Shown here one piece after another: positions 45,250-52,666 of a stretch of 64,000 bases of DNA. The stretch is from positions 274,592-338,591 of the forward strand of contig NZ_QLMJ01000007.1 in the NCBI RefSeq assembly GCF_003259845.1, read 5' to 3'. Position numbers and translations under genes: made by a program. Position 1 is the stretch's first letter. Each line of letters begins with the position of its first letter. The stretch is from Actinoplanes lutulentus. Its GTDB lineage: Bacteria > Actinomycetota > Actinomycetes > Mycobacteriales > Micromonosporaceae. The notes beneath the pieces are model-generated. The model worked only from the letters and a program-made list of their open reading frames with translations. It ran no database searches and had not been told where the DNA came from.

Positions 45250-45963
45250 TCATTCCTCGGCGAAGAGGCCGGTGTGCTGGGGCAGGTCGGAGATGAAGTC
45301 CTGAAGCCGGTGGTGATGCGCCGCGCAGACCAGCGCGAGCGCCTGCTCGTCCCGGCGCAGGAACGCCGCGAGCATCCCGGCATGATCCGAGTGCAGCAAT
45401 TCCCGGTCGGCGGCGGTCAGGTGCGACATCGGGCGCAGCGGCTCGGTCATGTTCCACGCCGACTCCAGCATGTGCAGCAACCGGCCCATCCGGCACGCCC
45501 CGATCAGCGCGAGGTGGAACCGTCGGCTCTCCCGGTGGTACGCCGCACCGCTGTCGTCGGTCTCGATCGCCGCGTCCAGGGCCCGCAGCGCGTTCCGGGC
45601 CTGGCCGTCGTCCTCGTCGGTGGCGCCGGCGACCGCGGCACGCAGCGCCGCCGATTCGAGCGCCTCCCGGACCAGATAGATCTCGCCGAACTCGCGGGCC
45701 GTCAGCATCGCGACCCGATAACCGCCGTTCGGCCGGTGATCGACAAGACCCTCCCCGATCAACGTCATCAGGGCTTCGCGTACGGGTATCCGGCTCACCT
45801 TGAACGCCGTGGCCACCGCATCCACGGGGATGGCCGAGCCGGGTGGCACCTCGCCGTGCAGGATGATCGTGCGCAGCTCGTCGAGGATCACGCTCTGCGC
45901 GCTGCCGCCCGGCCGGTCGGCAAGCCGCGCCAGCAGGGCCGATCGACGTCGGGGCCCGGACAT
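45250..45963 (-). CDS. GntR-family regulator (FadR/FCD subfamily)
   Basis: 237 residues. An N-terminal winged helix (VILDELRTIILHGEVPPGSAI, then KVSRIPVREALMTLIGEGLV) and a C-terminal all-helical FCD ligand domain with metal-binding candidates (FHLALIGACRM, SDHAGMLAAF, AAHHHRLQDF). It is the nearest regulator to the NCS1 permease/racemase pair 4 kb away, but a link is speculation. A TAGGGT element 6 bases before the ATG suggests leaderless translation. Confidence 0.88.
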   Translation of the reverse strand: MSGPRRRSALLARLADRPGGSAQSVILDELRTIILHGEVPPGSAIPVDAVATAFKVSRIPVREALMTLIGEGLVDHRPNGGYRVAMLTAREFGEIYLVREALESAALRAAVAGATDEDDGQARNALRALDAAIETDDSGAAYHRESRRFHLALIGACRMGRLLHMLESAWNMTEPLRPMSHLTAADRELLHSDHAGMLAAFLRRDEQALALVCAAHHHRLQDFISDLPQHTGLFAEE

Positions 45964-45969
45964 GGCCGG

Positions 45970-45975
45970 ACCCTA
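45970..45975 (-). promoter_or_regulatory. Putative -10 element of the GntR gene (TAGGGT)
   Basis: Minus-strand TAGGGT, 6 bases before the ATG at 45963. Confidence 0.4.
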
Positions 45976-46114
45976 GTCCTCTCCGGTTATCGGCACGTTT
46001 CGCCTGTCGGTGTGCTTCGCGGGTCGCTCGATGGTTCGGCCATCAGCGGAACCCTCATCGATGCCTGTCGCCGGTGGCTACTCTGGCGAGAACCCCCGAG
46101 CACTGGAGGTAGCG

Positions 46115-46744
46115 GTGGAAGGTCGACACGATCCGAACCGGTGGGGTTTCCCGCCGCCGCACCCACAGCCCGAGTGGCAGCCGCACATGCCCGGCAACGG
46201 ACCGGGTCTGCCGGGCTGGCTGGAGGAGCGGCTCTTCGACCAGCGCATCGTGATGCTGCGCGGCCAGCTCACAGCGGAGACGGCGACCGGGGTGATGGCC
46301 GCGCTGCTGACCCTCGACTCAGCCGGACCCGACCCGATTCACCTGCACGTGGCGAGTCCGGCCGGTGATCTGAGCGCCGCCCTGTCGGTCATCGACGTGA
46401 TCGACGCGCTGACCGCGCCGCTGCACGCCCTCGTCACGTCGGAGGCAGGCGGCGCGGTCCTGGCCGTGCTCGCCGCGGCGGACCAGCGTGCGGCATATCG
46501 GCATGCCCGGTTCAAACTGGCCGAGCCTCGGGCCGCCGGCGTCACCGGCACGGCCGACGAGGTGGCCGCCGCGGCCGGGCAGCACCTGCGTGAGCTGGAG
46601 GAAGCGGTGGTCCGGCTCGCCGAGGTGACCGGTCAGCCGCGCAGCCGGGTCGAGGACGATCTGTCCTCGGGTCGCAGCCTGAGCGCCGCCGAGGCCCTGG
46701 ATTACGGCCTGATCGGCGAAGTGATCACCCCGAAAGGGCGATGA
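46115..46744 (+). CDS. ClpP-like protein lacking the catalytic triad
   Basis: 209 residues with a ClpP/crotonase-type core: IHLHVASPAGDLSAALSVIDVIDAL matches the strand-turn-helix of ClpP, and SLSAAEALDYGLIGEVI matches its C-terminal LSAxEAxxYGLVD. Where ClpP has AASMGA with the nucleophile, this protein has EAGGAV. Where ClpP has the His in MIHQP, it has LAEP. Both are absent, so proteolysis is not expected. The N-terminal ~35 residues are Pro-rich. GTG 46115 has GGAGG 5 bases upstream. No clpX or second clpP is nearby. Confidence 0.82.
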   Translation: MEGRHDPNRWGFPPPHPQPEWQPHMPGNGPGLPGWLEERLFDQRIVMLRGQLTAETATGVMAALLTLDSAGPDPIHLHVASPAGDLSAALSVIDVIDALTAPLHALVTSEAGGAVLAVLAAADQRAAYRHARFKLAEPRAAGVTGTADEVAAAAGQHLRELEEAVVRLAEVTGQPRSRVEDDLSSGRSLSAAEALDYGLIGEVITPKGR

Positions 46745-46749
46745 AAAAG

Positions 46750-46781
46750 GAGCGGGCCCCGGCTTTCGCCGGGACCCGCTC
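46750..46781. terminator. Bidirectional terminator
   Basis: 14-bp stem with one mismatch (46750-46763 with 46768-46781), loop TTTC. The minus-strand side continues into CCTTTTTCAT. Confidence 0.8.
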
Positions 46782-46815
46782 ACTTCAGTTCAGGCAGTTC
46801 AGCATTTCAGGCGCG

Positions 46816-47244
46816 TCAGGCGACCTTGACACCCATCGACCGGGCAGTGCCCTTGACGATCTGGATGGCAGCATCGAGGTCGTTCGCGTTGAGGTCGGGC
46901 AGCTTGCGCTCCGCGATCTCCTTGACCTGCGTGGCACTGAGCGTGCCAACGGTCGTGGTGAGCGGGTTGGCCGCGCCGGACGGGATACCCAGGCTCTTCT
47001 TGATGAGGAAGCTGGTCGGCGGCGTCTTGTACACCAGCGAGTGGCTACGGTCCTCGAAGACCGAGACGATGACCGGAATGATCTCGCCGCGGTTCTTCGA
47101 CGTGGCCTCGTCGTACTCGACCTTGACGGCACGCATGTTGGCACCGGTCGGGCCGAGCATCTTACCGAGGTCGACCATCGCGGCGTTACCCGCCTCAAGT
47201 GCGAGGGTTACCTCATGGGTCTTCTTCTTGGCCTTGGGAGGCAT
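46816..47244 (-). CDS. Divergent ribosomal protein L11 paralogue
   Basis: 142 residues, the normal L11 length. The C-terminal RNA-binding domain is well kept (KTPPTSFLIKK, LSATQVKEIAERKLPDLNANDLDAAIQIVKGTARSMGV). The N-terminal domain is altered: the highly conserved proline-rich loop with the GPALGxxG motif is replaced by EAGNAAMVDLGKMLGPTGAN. The gene stands alone, not beside nusG or rplA, and has its own AAGGAG site and terminator. It is probably an accessory L11, with the main rplK elsewhere. A role under special conditions or in thiopeptide response is conceivable but unproven. Confidence 0.85.
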   Translation of the reverse strand: MPPKAKKKTHEVTLALEAGNAAMVDLGKMLGPTGANMRAVKVEYDEATSKNRGEIIPVIVSVFEDRSHSLVYKTPPTSFLIKKSLGIPSGAANPLTTTVGTLSATQVKEIAERKLPDLNANDLDAAIQIVKGTARSMGVKVA

Positions 47245-47429
47245 CGGGTAAGGCTCCTTAGGGTGAGCTGCGGGCCGAGACAACGCAGCTCGCCAGCATC
47301 AACGACACACGACAACCCCGAGACCCTACTACCGCTTCGACACAAGGGTCAAAACGATGGAACAAAGGGGGTCTCGGGTTCTACCACCAGTGTAGCTCGC
47401 GACCCCGGCGCGGCCGGGACCGGCCCTGC

Positions 47430-48236
47430 TCAGTACCTGTCGCAGTAGCAATCACGCATCAGGTGGCGGACGGTGCTCACGTAGTCCGGGTTGACCAGCT
47501 CGCCGTTCGCGTAACCCTCGTCGACCGAGCCTCGGCCCATGTTGTATCCGGCGATCACCATGTTCAGCAGGCAGAGCGACGAGTCCGATTTACACTTCGC
47601 CGGGCTCAGGCTGTAGTTCTTCTTGAAGTACGCGTCACCGAACGCCTTGGTCAGCCACGCCAGGTAATTCGCCCCGACGACGGCGTTCTGCTTGTACGCG
47701 TGTGAGTCGTACGACTGCTCGAAGCGCTGGTTAATGAACTCCTCGGTCTCCGGCATCACCTGCATGAGCCCGAAGCCGCCGTCGCAGTTCACGATGTTCG
47801 ACGTCCAGCCGCTCTCGTGCCACGACACCGCCCGGATCAGGTCCGCCGGCACCTTCAGTTTCGGCGCCGACCCCGGCCAGTACGTCTTGGTCGCGGCCGC
47901 GTTCAGCGCCGATTTCGCCTTGGCCTTGGAAACCTCTTTGCCCTCGAAGTCCGCGCAGTCCGGGGGCTGGAAGTTGTTCGGGTCCTCAGTCGGCGTGGCC
48001 GACGTCTTGCTCGGCTTCGGCTTCTTCGAGGTCTTGCTCGGCGTGGGCGACGGCGATTCCTCGGCCACCGGATCGTCGGTGATCGCCGGCTCCGGGGACT
48101 CCTCGGTCGCCGACGGCACGACAGCGACCGGCGCGACCGCCTTGTCCTCTTCCGAGGCTCCGGCCAGGCCGCAACCGCCCGCGACCACCAGCACCACCGC
48201 AGCACACACGAGACGCGTCCGTAACACCGATTTCAT
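47430..48236 (-). CDS. Lytic transglycosylase (SLT-like) lipoprotein
   Basis: 268 residues. A signal peptide ends in a lipobox at VVAGGC. A Pro/Ser/Thr/Lys-rich linker spans about residues 40-85. The SLT/lysozyme-like domain has the catalytic Glu in RAVSWHESGWTSN, then GGFGLMQVMPETEEF and IAGYNMGRGSVDEGY. Four or more Cys in the domain suggest disulfides. It cleaves peptidoglycan glycan strands outside the cell. ATG 48236 has a GGAAGG-like site; an ATG at 48263 would place extra polar residues before the signal. Confidence 0.87.
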   Translation of the reverse strand: MKSVLRTRLVCAAVVLVVAGGCGLAGASEEDKAVAPVAVVPSATEESPEPAITDDPVAEESPSPTPSKTSKKPKPSKTSATPTEDPNNFQPPDCADFEGKEVSKAKAKSALNAAATKTYWPGSAPKLKVPADLIRAVSWHESGWTSNIVNCDGGFGLMQVMPETEEFINQRFEQSYDSHAYKQNAVVGANYLAWLTKAFGDAYFKKNYSLSPAKCKSDSSLCLLNMVIAGYNMGRGSVDEGYANGELVNPDYVSTVRHLMRDCYCDRY

Positions 48237-48386
48237 CGATGAGAACCTTCCCCCGAAAGACATCGAAGGTGGACGCTAACAGCAGTCCGGCGTTTTGCGC
48301 AGACCGTAAAACCGACCAAACGACCACAAGTTCGGGGACTTGACCCCGTGTCCCGAACGGCAACCTGAGCCAGGGACAATAGGTCT

Positions 48387-50249
48387 ATGCAGACCCGCAC
48401 CGACCTACGCAACGTCGCCATCATCGCTCACGTCGACCATGGCAAAACCACCCTGGTCGACGCCATGCTGCGCCAGGGCAGCCAGTCCCACGCGCGCGGC
48501 GAGATGGCCGACCGCGTGATGGACTCCATGGACCTGGAGCGGGAAAAGGGCATCACCATTCTCGCCAAGAACACGGCGATCAGCTACCAGCCCACCGAGG
48601 GCGAACCCGTCACCATCAACATCATCGACACCCCCGGCCACGCCGACTTCGGCGGTGAGGTCGAGCGCGGCCTCACCATGGTCGACGGCGTCGCCCTCCT
48701 CGTGGACGCCTCCGAGGGCCCGCTCCCGCAGACCCGCTTCGTGCTGCGCAAGGCCCTCGCGGCGAAGCTCCCGATCATCCTGATCATCAACAAGGTCGAC
48801 CGTCCCGACGCCCGGATCAAGGAGGTCGTCGACGAGACGTACGAGCTCTTCCTCGACCTCGACGCCGACGAGCACCAGATCGAGTTCCCGATCGTCTACG
48901 CGTGCGCCCGTGACGGCATCGCCTCGCTGACCCAGCCGAAGGACGGCACGGTCCCCGAGGACAGCGACAACCTCGACGTGCTGTTCAGCACGATCCTCGA
49001 CACCATCCCGGCCCCGCAGTACACCGAGGGCGCCCCGCTCCAGGCACACGTCGTCAACCTCGACGCGTCGCCGTTCCTCGGCCGTCTCGCGCTCTGCCGC
49101 GTGCACGAGGGCACCATCCGCAAGGGCCAGACCGTGGCCTGGTGCAAGACCGACGGCACGATCTCCAACGTGCGCATCTCCGAGCTGCTGATCACCGAGG
49201 GCCTCGAGCGCAAGCCGGCCGAGAGCGCCGGCCCCGGCGACATCATGGCCGTCGCCGGCATCCCGGAGATCATGATCGGTGAGACCCTCGCGGACGCCGA
49301 GAACCCGATCCCGCTGCCGCTGATCAGCGTCGACGAGCCGGCCATCTCGATGGTCATCGGCACCAACACCTCGCCGCTGGTCGGCCGGGTCAAGGGCTCC
49401 AAGGTCACCGCGCGCATGGTCAAGGACCGCCTCGACAAGGAGCTGATCGGTAACGTCTCGCTCCGCGTCCTGAACACCGAGCGCCCGGACGCCTGGGAGG
49501 TTCAGGGCCGTGGTGAGCTTGCTCTCGCCATCCTGGTCGAGCAGATGCGCCGCGAGGGCTACGAGCTGACCGTCGGCAAGCCGCAGGTGGTCACGAAGAC
49601 CATCGACGGCAAGATCCACGAGCCGGTCGAGCGCCTCACCATCGACTCCCCCGACGAGTACATGGGTGCCATCACCCAGCTGCTCTCCACCCGCAAGGGC
49701 CGGATGGAAGAGCTGATCAACCACGGCACCGGCTGGCTCCGCATGGAGTGGCTCGTCCCGGCGCGTGGCCTGATCGGCTTCCGTACCGAGTTCCTCACCG
49801 AGACCCGCGGCACCGGCATCATGCACCACCTCTACGAGCGCCACGAGCCGTGGTTCGGCGAGCTCCGCACCCGCCAGAACGGCTCCCTGGTCGCCGACCG
49901 CGCCGGCGCCGTCACCGGCTTCGCGATGATCAACCTGCAGGAGCGCGGTCAGCTCTTCGTCGAGCCGACCACCGAGGTGTACGAGGGCATGATCGTCGGC
50001 GAGAACTCTCGCGAGGACGACATGGACGTCAACATCACCAAGGAGAAGAAGCTCACGAACATGCGTGCCGCGAGCGCGGACAACACCGAAAAGGTGATCC
50101 CGCCGCGCAAGCTGTCCCTGGAGCAGTCCCTGGAGTTCTGCCGCGAGGACGAGTGCGTCGAGGTCACCGCGACCGCCGTCCGCATCCGCAAGGTCGTCCT
50201 CGACCAGAACGCCCGAGGCCGCGCCGCAGCCCGCCGCAAGCACCAGTAA
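48387..50249 (+). CDS. typA: Ribosome-associated GTPase TypA/BipA
   Basis: 620-residue translational GTPase: G1 AHVDHGKTT, G2 region REKGITI, G3 IDTPGHADFGG, G4 NKVDRPDAR, and the BipA-specific C-terminus (MRAASADNTEKVIPPRKLSLEQSLEF). It supports ribosome assembly and stress adaptation. A GACAAT hexamer ends 6 bases before the ATG and no ribosome-binding site is seen, so it may be leaderless. Confidence 0.95.
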   Translation: MQTRTDLRNVAIIAHVDHGKTTLVDAMLRQGSQSHARGEMADRVMDSMDLEREKGITILAKNTAISYQPTEGEPVTINIIDTPGHADFGGEVERGLTMVDGVALLVDASEGPLPQTRFVLRKALAAKLPIILIINKVDRPDARIKEVVDETYELFLDLDADEHQIEFPIVYACARDGIASLTQPKDGTVPEDSDNLDVLFSTILDTIPAPQYTEGAPLQAHVVNLDASPFLGRLALCRVHEGTIRKGQTVAWCKTDGTISNVRISELLITEGLERKPAESAGPGDIMAVAGIPEIMIGETLADAENPIPLPLISVDEPAISMVIGTNTSPLVGRVKGSKVTARMVKDRLDKELIGNVSLRVLNTERPDAWEVQGRGELALAILVEQMRREGYELTVGKPQVVTKTIDGKIHEPVERLTIDSPDEYMGAITQLLSTRKGRMEELINHGTGWLRMEWLVPARGLIGFRTEFLTETRGTGIMHHLYERHEPWFGELRTRQNGSLVADRAGAVTGFAMINLQERGQLFVEPTTEVYEGMIVGENSREDDMDVNITKEKKLTNMRAASADNTEKVIPPRKLSLEQSLEFCREDECVEVTATAVRIRKVVLDQNARGRAAARRKHQ

Positions 50250-50262
50250 GTCAGCGTCATCC

Positions 50263-50300
50263 GGAGGCCCGCCAGCGCACACCAGCGCAGGCGGGCCTCC
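50263..50300 (+). terminator. 11-bp hairpin after typA
   Basis: Perfect stem 50263-50273 with 50290-50300, 16-base loop, followed by CCCTTT. Confidence 0.7.
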
Positions 50301-50356
50301 CCCTTTCCCCAACCCCGCGCGCCCGCCTACGGATCTATCTCGCTGTCGCGGCCGCC

Positions 50357-50668
50357 GTGCTGGTCGCCGCCGGCGGCACCGCGCTGCAGATCAAATGGGA
50401 CGCCGACATGCAGGCATCCAAGCCGATCGTCGGCAAGCCCGATGACCCGATTCCGATGCCGTGGTCGACCAGCTTCACGATGGAGAAGATCGAGTGGGGT
50501 GTGACGCTCACCGCCATCTCGTCGGACACGGATGAGGTGACCTGCCGGATTCTCGCCGGCGACCAGGTGATCGCTGAGCGGACCGAGCAGCGGGCCGCGG
50601 TCTGCGCCTACAACCCGCTGTTCGACCAGGCGATGCAGGAGCAGCTCGACCTGGTGCCCACGAGCTGA
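50357..50668 (+). CDS. Small membrane-anchored protein, unknown; start uncertain
   Basis: 103 residues from GTG 50357, the only start codon in frame after the typA terminator. It would begin inside a hydrophobic stretch. Upstream the frame stays open as LRIYLAVAAAV, which looks like the first half of a membrane segment without a start codon. The rest is a small extracytoplasmic domain with two Cys (VTCRILAGD and AAVCAYN). No family recognised. A frameshift near 50300-50340, or a rare start codon, would explain the missing N-terminus. Confidence 0.55.
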   Translation: MLVAAGGTALQIKWDADMQASKPIVGKPDDPIPMPWSTSFTMEKIEWGVTLTAISSDTDEVTCRILAGDQVIAERTEQRAAVCAYNPLFDQAMQEQLDLVPTS

Positions 50669-50678
50669 CCGACACGAA

Positions 50679-50719
50679 CGGCCGGGCCCGGGTGACTTGT
50701 CGTCGCCCGGGCCCGGCCG
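50679..50719. terminator. Bidirectional 14-bp hairpin
   Basis: Perfect stem 50679-50692 with 50706-50719, 13-base loop, between the convergent small gene and terC. Confidence 0.8.
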
Positions 50720-50774
50720 GTGTCCGCGTCGGTGGGAACGGTGCTCCGACCGTACCCAAGAAGGTTTTTGATCT

Positions 50775-51776
50775 TTAGTTGCCGGACCCGATCAGCTCTT
50801 TCTTGCGGTCCCGGGAGGACTTGATCAGGCTGGCGGCGGTGGCGATGCCCAGCGTGCCCAGGATGACCAGCAGGGAGAGCCAGATCGGGATCTCGGGGGC
50901 CCAGTGGAAGCCGTGCCCGTCGTTGAGGAACGACAGGGTGTTGGTGTGCAGGGCCTCGAGGAAGAGCTTCACGCCGATGAAGGCGAGCACCACGGCCAGG
51001 CCGATGTTGAGGTAGACCAGACGCTGCAGCAGGCCGCCGAGCAGGAAGAACAGCTGCCGCAGACCCATCAGCGCGAACACGTTCGCGGTGAAGACGAGGT
51101 ACGGCTCCTTGGTGATGCCGAAGATCGCCGGGATCGAGTCCAGGGCGAAGATCAGGTCGGTGGTGCCGATGGCGATCATCACGATCAGCATCGGGGTGAA
51201 GAGGCGCTTGCCGGTCTCGGTGACCACGCTGAAGCGGCCGTCGCCGAACGACGAGGAGATCGGCAGGGCACGCTTCGCCCAGCGGATGAGCAGGTTCTCC
51301 TTGAAGTCGTCCTCGTCGTTCTCGCCGCCCTTGACCAGCGTGATCGCGGTGTAGACGAGGAAAGCGCCGAAGATGTAGAAGACCCAGGAGAACTGTGTGA
51401 TCAGGGCGGCGCCGGCGGCGATGAACGCGCCACGCATCAGCAGCGCCAGCACGATGCCGATCAGCAGCACCTTCTGTTGCAGGTGCCGTGGCACGGCGAA
51501 GCGCGCCATGATGATCACGAAGACGAAGAGGTTGTCGACGCTCAGCGAGTACTCGGTCAGCCAGCCGGTGTAGAACTCACCGGCGTACTGTCCGCCCGCT
51601 GTCGCCCAGACTCCGGCACCGAACAGGACCGCCAGGCCGACGTAGAAGCCGACCCATGTTCCCGCTTCCTTCATGCTGGGTTCGTGTGGTCTGCGCCCGA
51701 TGATCAGAAGATCAACGGCGAGTACGGCCACCAGCGCAACGAGCGTGGCGACCCAGACCCAGACGGGAACGTTCAA
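50775..51776 (-). CDS. TerC-family membrane protein (probable manganese exporter)
   Basis: 333 residues with about nine membrane segments. The TerC signatures EYSLSVDNLFVFVIIM and ALDSIPAIFGIT carry the conserved Asp residues for metal binding. TerC/Alx-type proteins export Mn2+, in part to load secreted enzymes. TTG 51776 has GGAGG 6 bases upstream and gives the expected N-terminus NVPVWVWVATL. A yybP-ykoY aptamer lies in its leader, which fits manganese control. Confidence 0.92.
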   Translation of the reverse strand: MNVPVWVWVATLVALVAVLAVDLLIIGRRPHEPSMKEAGTWVGFYVGLAVLFGAGVWATAGGQYAGEFYTGWLTEYSLSVDNLFVFVIIMARFAVPRHLQQKVLLIGIVLALLMRGAFIAAGAALITQFSWVFYIFGAFLVYTAITLVKGGENDEDDFKENLLIRWAKRALPISSSFGDGRFSVVTETGKRLFTPMLIVMIAIGTTDLIFALDSIPAIFGITKEPYLVFTANVFALMGLRQLFFLLGGLLQRLVYLNIGLAVVLAFIGVKLFLEALHTNTLSFLNDGHGFHWAPEIPIWLSLLVILGTLGIATAASLIKSSRDRKKELIGSGN

Positions 51777-51832
51777 CGAGAACCTCCGGCAGACACGGGT
51801 CGTCGCTGCATCCACTCTTGTACGCGTCTCAT
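51773..51832 (-). CDS. Possible 19-codon leader peptide coupled to terC
   Basis: ATG 51832 to TGA 51773; the stop overlaps the terC TTG (TTGA). It would encode a basic peptide (MRRVQEWMQRRPVSAGGSR) and spans the terC ribosome-binding site. No strong site of its own is seen. It may be chance or a coupling device in the riboswitch leader. Confidence 0.3.
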   Translation of the reverse strand: MRRVQEWMQRRPVSAGGSR

Positions 51833-51867
51833 TACGAGTACAGGTACCCGAGTTCTGTGATCGAGAC

Positions 51868-51884
51868 TCGTGAGTGAGTCACGA
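51868..51884 (-). other. Small hairpin in the terC leader
   Basis: Perfect 6-bp stem (51868-51873 with 51879-51884), 5-base loop. Several GACTC/GAGTC repeats around 51860-51930 allow alternative pairings, so this may be part of the expression platform. Confidence 0.35.
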
Positions 51885-51957
51885 ATGACCAGAACCCGAC
51901 ACCGGGACTCGCTGGAGCGAGACTCGTGCCTAAATGAAAGCAGCGACGTGCGACTGT

Positions 51958-52063
51958 CGGAGGTCTCTTCCGCCGCGGATGACTCCGCGACCCCCGGTCC
52001 CGGGCGCGCCGATATACGGCGTTCCGTGCTGACGACACCGGAGCAGGGGAATACTCCCCTCCC
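51958..52063 (-). ncRNA. yybP-ykoY manganese riboswitch in the terC leader
   Basis: Read on the minus strand, helix P1 pairs GGAGG (52062-52058) with CCUCC (51963-51959). Its two inner strands are GGAGUA (52057-52052) and AGAGA. P2 begins with UUCC pairing GGAA. The second conserved loop reads GUCGUCAGCACGG. Two further hairpins (GCCGUAUAUCGGC; CGCGGAGUCAUCCGCG) fill the long arm. These are the conserved parts of the Mn2+-sensing yybP-ykoY class. About 180 bases separate it from the terC start. Confidence 0.78.
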
Positions 52064-52283
52064 ACGGTTAGCCATTGTTGCGCATCCGGTCCCGGATCTA
52101 CACACCGGGAGACCTAAGAGTGGCGGGACTCGCGTACCAAACCGCTCATCCTGGAAGATTCCCCTTCACTGTCGCCTTCCCTCAAGGCTAGTCCCGGTGA
52201 CTCCGAGTTTCGGGGCGAACCCTGACAGTCCCTAAGGCATCCTAGTAAGCTAGCCATGTTTCGCGTATGGGACAGTTGCCAAC

Positions 52284-52613
52284 ATGGTTCTCGAAGTCAC
52301 GCTGATCGACGTCCTGCCTGGCCGAGACATCGACTTCCTGGAGGCATACCGCCTTGCCCGCCCGGTCATCGCGGGGGCGCAGGGTTGCCGCTCGGTACGC
52401 GTGAAGCGAGGCACCGAGTCGAGCACCCGGTTCCTGCTCCTGGTCGAGTGGGACAGCCTGGACGACCAGGAGCACAACTTCCGGCGTACCGAACGGTTCG
52501 CCCAGTGGCGGGCGCTGATCGCGGGTGCGCTGGCGCAGCCGCCACTGGCCGAGTTCTTCGCCGACGTGGTCCCGGCCGGGGCGCACCCCGACCATGACTT
52601 CTTCGCAGGCTGA
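52284..52613 (+). CDS. Antibiotic biosynthesis monooxygenase (ABM) family protein
   Basis: 109-residue ferredoxin-like (dimeric alpha-beta barrel) protein: VLEVTLIDVLPGRDIDFLEAY, then FLLLVEWDSLDDQEHNFRRTERFAQWRAL. Members include small monooxygenases and heme-degrading enzymes, and many have no known role. No heme ligand is obvious. Its last 14 codons with stop lie in a tandem duplication; the gene converges on uvrB. Confidence 0.8.
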   Translation: MVLEVTLIDVLPGRDIDFLEAYRLARPVIAGAQGCRSVRVKRGTESSTRFLLLVEWDSLDDQEHNFRRTERFAQWRALIAGALAQPPLAEFFADVVPAGAHPDHDFFAG

Positions 52614-52655
52614 CCCGGCCGGGCGCACCCCGACCACGACTTTGTCGCGGGCTGA
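52571..52655 (+). repeat. 42/43-bp tandem duplication of a gene 3' end
   Basis: Unit 1 (52571-52613) codes the last 13 residues and stop of the ABM gene. Unit 2 (52614-52655), one base shorter, repeats it past the stop. The first bases of a third unit follow at 52656-52666, directly before the uvrB stop. Confidence 0.88.
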
Positions 52656-52666
52656 CCCGACCGGGG

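Larger units (their letters stand above)
51777..52283 (-). promoter_or_regulatory. Long terC leader and divergent promoter region
   Basis: 507 bases without a confident protein gene: the riboswitch at 51958-52063, its downstream platform, and upstream sequence that must hold the terC promoter. A minus-strand TAGGAT near 52240 is a candidate -10. The promoter of the plus-strand monooxygenase gene must also lie near 52230-52283. Confidence 0.5.
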
